64,000 bases of DNA from Kingdonia uniflora. Its lineage: Eukaryota > Streptophyta > Magnoliopsida > Ranunculales > Circaeasteraceae. A model generated the notes under the pieces. The model saw only the letters and a program-made list of their open reading frames with translations. It did not search any database and was not told the DNA's origin. Each line of letters opens with the position of its first letter. Position 1 is the first letter of the stretch. Shown here in pieces: positions 59,863 to 64,000 of the stretch. The translations under genes and the position numbers were made by a program. The stretch is taken from the NCBI GenBank assembly GCA_014058105.1, contig JACGCM010002784.1:1-64000 (forward strand). Reading direction: 5' to 3'.

Positions 59863-60276
59863 ATGGTGACCACTAGTCGCCAAGCGTACGAGGCTTGGGT
59901 TCTTGCTAAGATGCAAGAGCTGTGGCTTTGATACTTTGGGACCCACTCCCTTGAAATTCCTACTCCCATTCCAGTGCGTCCTACCTTCCATGGGATGACG
60001 TATGAATAGGTGGAAGAGGAGGACGACAATTATTATCAAATGGAGCGCTTTCACTATATGGTAACGTCGGAGCAGGGGAGGAGAATTGGCCTGCGTCTTC
60101 TGGTAGGGGATGCTATTATAGCGGCAGATAAAGCAGTTGGTATCCGTCTGATGTTGTCTAGCCGGTAGCCTGAGTAGGATCAGAGGAAGAGATGGTGAGG
60201 TGGTGGGGGTTACGATGGAGGAGACGGTGGTGGTGGTAGGGTAGACCGACCACCGCCACCACCTCCGAGTGCATAA
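59863..60276 (+). pseudogene. Decayed ORF with Pro-rich end
   Basis: 138 codons from ATG 59863: TTSRQAYEAWVLAKMQELWL, stop, FGTHSLEIPTPIPVRPTF, stop, VEEEDDNYYQMERFHYM, RLLVGDAIIAADKAVG, then GGGGYDGGDGGGG and a PPPPPPSA end. There are five in-frame stops and no frameshift. Each stop fits CAG to TAG or CGA to TGA. The sense is otherwise kept, so decay was recent and base-specific. No domain recognised. Confidence 0.55.
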
Positions 60277-60675
60277 ACTGATGTAAATTGATGTAATATA
60301 AATTTAAAGTTGTACAATATTTGAGATAATAAAAAAAATTTACTTTTTTTGTGCCCAATGAGTTATGGGAAGGTATCCTAAGTTATACACAATTAATATC
60401 ATTAAGTTATATAATCTTTCTCATTTGTTATTCCTTCTTTGTCATTCGTACAATACATATCTGTTAGAATGGCTAGTCTGCATAATTAGATTGTAATTAA
60501 TTTTTCATTTCTTATTTATGATTTGGCATTTGTTATCAAAAATTTGTTGTTATTTGTTTTAAAAGATTTTATGTCTATAAGTTGTCATTTGTTAATAATG
60601 ATTTGACTTTTTCTATAGATAATTTTTTATTTGTTTTAAATGAATTGACTATGTGTCTAGAGTGGTTATTAAGGG

Positions 60676-61062
60676 ATGAGAGGGAAAGACGCATCGATTG
60701 ACATTGGTCAGATTGAAGCCCCAAGTCTTAATGCTCCAACCTCTCAATCTTCTTCCGTCATTTCTCTCTCACACTCTCAAGTCACAAGACTCTTAACAAT
60801 GTCTGATTTCCTTCTATTAACTCCCCCAACAACAGACTATAGTGATAGTAATGAGGGGGAGCAACCAGCTGACTACACCTCGGGCGAATATCCCAAAAAG
60901 GACTTCAACGTCGAGGAAGACCGGGAGTTGTTGGAAGGTGGTGGTGGTGATTATGATGAGGAAGATGTTGATGACGATGATGATGATGATGATGATGATG
61001 CGGATGATGAAGATGAAGATGATGAACCTCCTCCTCAAAAGAAGAGGATGAGATTATATTAG
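60676..61062 (+). CDS. Acidic-tail protein of the MULE complex
   Basis: 128 codons from ATG 60676 to TAG 61060-61062. Serine-rich N-terminal half (SQSSSVISLSHSQVTRLL), a middle block (GEQPADYTSGEYPKKDFN), then a long Asp/Glu run and a basic end (PPPQKKRMRLY) that could be a nuclear localisation signal. The Asp run is encoded by a GAT repeat, so length may vary. Intact. No known domain. Acidic tails of this kind occur in histone-binding and chromatin proteins; any such role here is inference. Confidence 0.5.
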   Translation: MRGKDASIDIGQIEAPSLNAPTSQSSSVISLSHSQVTRLLTMSDFLLLTPPTTDYSDSNEGEQPADYTSGEYPKKDFNVEEDRELLEGGGGDYDEEDVDDDDDDDDDDADDEDEDDEPPPQKKRMRLY

Positions 61063-61265
61063 GCTTTTTTAGTGGCTTGTTTTTTGAGGGAATTTATTTG
61101 AGAAGAAGCCTAGAAACAGACTTTTTTGGGGGCTCTTTTTAGGGGTTTTATGATGATAAATATTGATGAATGATAATGTTGAATGTTGAATGTAATTTAC
61201 TTAGTTTTGAATCTTTTGATTTATATTTTGTTTCGATATATTTTTTAGTTGAGAATGATTTGTAT
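61063..61265. other. 3' flank of acidic-tail gene
   Basis: T-rich, no gene. Leads into the palindromic repeat region. Confidence 0.5.
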
Positions 61266-61287
61266 GATAGTAGACAACATTTGCCAT

Positions 61288-61730
61288 GATTTGTCATTTA
61301 TTATCTATGATATATCATTCGTTATATATGATTAGGCATTTGTGATAAGAGATTTGTCATTTGTTATCCATGATATATCATTCGTTATATATGATTAGGC
61401 ATTTGTTATGAGAGATTTGTCATTTGTTATCTATGAAATATCATTCGTTATATATGATTAGCCATTTGTTATGAGAGATTTGTCATTTGTTATCTATGAT
61501 ATAACATTCGTTATATTTAATTTGGCATTTGTAATATGAGATTTGTCATTTGTTATCCATGATATATCATTCGTTATATATGATTAGGCATTTGTTATGA
61601 GAGAATTGTCATTTGTTATCTATGATATATCATTCGTTATATATTATTTGGCATTTATTATCAGGTATTTATCATTTGTTATCTTAAAAACAATCAATTG
61701 TTATATATTATTTGTTTTATAGACAGACAG
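61288..61730 (+). repeat. 63-bp tandem array, left arm of palindrome
   Basis: Units start at 61288, 61351, 61414, 61477, 61540, 61603 and 61665: exact 63-base spacing, with 62 in the last step. Each unit contains GATTTGTCATTTGTTATC, ATATATCATTCGTTATA and GGCATTTGTTATGAGA, so three related ATTTGT/ATTCGT words per unit. Confidence 0.95.
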
Positions 61731-62049
61731 CATTTGATGTAAGTGAATAGTCAATTTGGTTTTTTAAACATTTGTATCGTGTCTGTATGATAGTGGCTAA
61801 CAAATGACAAATTATTACTAACAAATGATAAATAATGGCTAACAAATCGACCATAGATTGTTAACAAATGACAAATTATTGCTAACAAATGACAAATAAT
61901 GGCTAACAAATGACAAATTTTTGAAAACTAATTTTTATAACTTCAAATGAAGTCTACTATCATACTGACATGATACTAATGTTCAAAGAGCCAAATCGAC
62001 TATTCACTTACATCAAATGTTGTTTATCTATTAAGCAAATAATACATAA

Positions 62050-62440
62050 CGAATGATTATTTTTAAGATAACAAATGACAAATATCTGATAATAAATGTC
62101 GAATAATATATAACGAATGATATATCATAGATAACAAATGACAAATTTCTCATAACAAATGCCTAATCATATATAGCGAATGATATATCATGGATAACAA
62201 ATGACAAATCTCTCATAACAAATGCTTAATCATATATAACGAATGATATATCACGGATAACAAATGACAAATCTCGCATTACAAATGCCAAATCAAATAT
62301 AACTAATGATATTTAATAGATAACAAATGGAAAATCTCTCATAACAAATGCTTAATTATATATAACGAATGATATATCATTTCTAACAAATGACAAATCT
62401 ATTATTGCAAATGCCAAATAATACATAAGAAATGAAAAAT
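62050..62440 (-). repeat. 63-bp tandem array, right arm of palindrome
   Basis: The word ACAAATGACA (or a near match) recurs at 62071, 62134, 62197, 62260, 62323 and 62386, again exactly 63 bases apart. It is the reverse complement of the left-arm unit. Confidence 0.95.
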
Positions 62441-62620
62441 CAATAATAATCTAACTATACAGACTATTCACTCTAACAAATATGTAACATACGAATGACA
62501 AAGAAGAAATAACAAATGAGAAATATTTTATAAATGAATGATATTACTTGTTATAACTTCGAATAGATAACTTTACAAAATTATAGAAATTATACATGCA
62601 ACAAAATGAATGTTAAAGTT

Positions 62621-63858
62621 TCAAAATAAAATCTCCTCCGGCTGAACTCCCAGCCTCAATATATCATAAGCAACTGTATAACGGCATTTATTACCGTCTA
62701 TCAGATCTAGAAATTTTACTCCCCTTAAGAGATTGTCCATAAAGACAAGGATATAGACCTCGCAATCATTACCATTTGGCTGTATTGGACATTTCCCAAA
62801 GCGAGTTGTCCATTTGGAGTTTAGAGCGTAATTTTTTATCTCTGAACCAGTAGGTGGCCTACTACAATAAGCAAAATCTCTCCATATCAACATTTTCGAG
62901 AGGATCGTTGATATCTGATTTTTAATAAACTGGTGCCCAGGAGATAATTTCTTCTTCTTTCGTGCTTTTGCATTTTTTGAATCTACCATTAAATTGTAGA
63001 TGCATATTTTTCTTGCCTTACAGGACACAGCACAAAGGACCCAATTGCTCTCATTGATATTCCAGGGAATGAGTATTAATTTCGAATTTACCACTTTTAA
63101 ATCTCTTCGATGGATGCAATTAGAAAATGTACTATCCCATTACATAAATGTAATTTGTTCCCAAATTAATTTCTTCGTTAGTTCTACACCTTCTGAAGAT
63201 GACTTATTACGAGTCCAGACATTAAAAGCCCTGCTAATATATTGGCAGGCAAAGATATCCGCCGGAACAATCCTTTTGTTTTTTGGGTGGGCACGATGTT
63301 GTATGTCAAAATATTAAATCAGGGCTTTAATGTACACATCAATGACCCGAACAGGAAAAGAAAATGATAATTTAGATAACAAAAATGATAACGTTCAATA
63401 TTACAAATGACAACAAAGGCAAACTAATGATAAAGTACAATCGAATAATGGACGAACAATTTGAAAACAAATGGTAGAGACTCCTGTACAAATGATAGAG
63501 ATAATGATATAAATACCTCATTGTCCAACCATTGATTTGGATATAAGATGTAGAGAGCGTTAAGGCAAACAGTTTCTTCACCTATCATCATATAGGTACT
63601 CATGTTGTTCTTCTAAACTTCAGGAGATAAGTCATCTTTCCTTAGTGACCAGACTTGGTCCACCTGGTATTTCTCATCCTGAGAGAAGGGTCGCTAAATA
63701 AAAGATTTCAATAATACTCCCGGAAGAAGCTCGTCAAGGTGAGCATACAATTGGTTCATTCGACAAGCCATATTGAAGGCTCTTTCATTAATATATTCCT
63801 CATTTAGTGCATGCCTCTTCTTTAAGGTGACATCCACTTCTGACTCCATTAAAACAAG
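62621..63858 (-). pseudogene. Ulp1-type (C48) cysteine protease gene, spliced, decayed
   Basis: On the minus strand, an exon from 63858 (after TTTCAG) to 63517 encodes LVLMESEVDVTLKKRHALNE, then ALYILYPNQWLDNE, donor GAG|GTATTT. The next exon, from about 63346, resumes VIDVYIKAL and runs to 62621: NESNWVLCAVSCKARKICIY and CPIQPNGNDCEVYILVFMD. WLDNE, the NWVL block and the NGNDC cysteine fit Ulp1 proteases, which remove SUMO or ubiquitin-like tags. The expected His before WVL is Asn; Cys is kept. There are stops in both exons, and the acceptor reads GG, not AG. Plant MULEs of Kaonashi/CUMULE type carry such genes. Confidence 0.75.
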
Positions 63859-64000
63859 CTGAAACAGAGTTGTCGAAATAAGAAAATGAAATATAAATGT
63901 GTTTATTACATGAGAATGAGTAATAAACTAGTTGTTTAGTTTAAAAGAACTTCATACATTGGTCTAGTTAACAACTATTTGTTTTATTACTTGCTCAAGG
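63859..64000 (-). other. Intron or promoter of the Ulp1-like gene, cut by window edge
   Basis: Ends on the minus strand in CTGTTTCAG at 63859-63867, a good splice acceptor, so further exons probably lie beyond the window. Confidence 0.4.

Larger units (their letters stand above)
61266..62440. repeat. 1.2-kb palindrome
   Basis: The left arm (about 61266-61796) is the reverse complement of the right arm (about 61925-62440). This includes unique sequence between array and centre (ATTTGATGTAAGTGAATAG at 61734 and its complement near 62010). The central 130 bases are a run of CTAACAAATGACAAAT repeats. Arms differ at many bases, so it is not an assembly fold-back of identical sequence. Confidence 0.88.

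Noticed and set aside
60817..61038. Ile-rich minus-strand frame suggesting a transmembrane protein
   Set aside because: It is the complement of the GAT run coding the Asp tract of the acidic-tail gene.
61288..62440. Regular 63-bp spacing resembling a CRISPR array
   Set aside because: Whole units repeat, with no unique spacers; the context is a plant transposon and the array is mirrored.
61266..62440. Palindrome read simply as the terminal inverted repeats of one MULE
   Set aside because: A single element would have its ends apart, flanking the genes. Here both arms are adjacent and no partner repeat was found left of 53 kb. Two abutting elements remain possible.
1..64000. tRNA or rRNA genes
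   Set aside because: No cloverleaf with A and B boxes and no conserved rRNA block was recognised by eye. The tRNA-like words found are retrotransposon primer sites.

Overview
The window is AT-rich plant nuclear DNA, probably from a eudicot; no marker identifies the species. It is almost wholly transposable elements, nested several deep. Evidence for a plant: Tat-clade and Athila-like Ty3/gypsy elements with plant-type primer sites, a short-LTR Ty1/copia element, PIF/Harbinger-like and hAT-like MITEs, a MuDR-type MULE with a Ulp1-like gene, and GT-AG introns. No rRNA, tRNA or CRISPR array was seen. Almost every element gene is decayed; many stops look like C-to-T or G-to-A changes.

Layout. 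1-1559: 5' end of a minus-strand Tat element (gag, primer site, LTR). 1560-2705: 3' end of a plus-strand Tat element. 2706-20070: a minus-strand non-autonomous Athila-like element (family B LTRs, one unrecognised ORF, no reverse transcriptase). Its 5' LTR is split by a full-length plus-strand Tat element (8863-19084) that carries an antisense gene-like unit. 20071-41583: an Athila-like element with gag, protease, RT/RNase H and integrase. Its gag is interrupted by a solo LTR (21614-22857, TSD CCATA). Its RNase H end is interrupted by a second non-autonomous Athila-like element (25828-37563, TSD GATTA), which itself holds a 4.1-kb solo LTR (27734-31817, TSD ATGAC). 41584-43444: low-copy-looking DNA with a possible gene remnant. 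43445-47655: minus-strand copia element (TSD CCTTT). 47656-48818: possible small gene. 48819-49881: hAT MITE inside Harbinger MITE inside Harbinger MITE. 49882-52900: two decayed coding regions and anonymous DNA.

52900-64000 is the most unusual part. It holds a spliced but broken MULE transposase gene, two duplicated coiled-coil genes, a GRF zinc-finger gene, an acidic-tail gene, a decayed Pro/Gly-rich gene and, facing them, a spliced Ulp1-type protease gene. Introns and spacers here are sown with the octamer TCATTTGT. It sits mostly on the plus strand left of about 61.8 kb and on the minus strand to the right. The switch occurs at a 1.2-kb palindrome built of 63-bp tandem repeats. This resembles the motif-loaded non-coding DNA of Arabidopsis VANDAL MULEs, whose VANC proteins bind such motifs to undo silencing. 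That parallel is inference.
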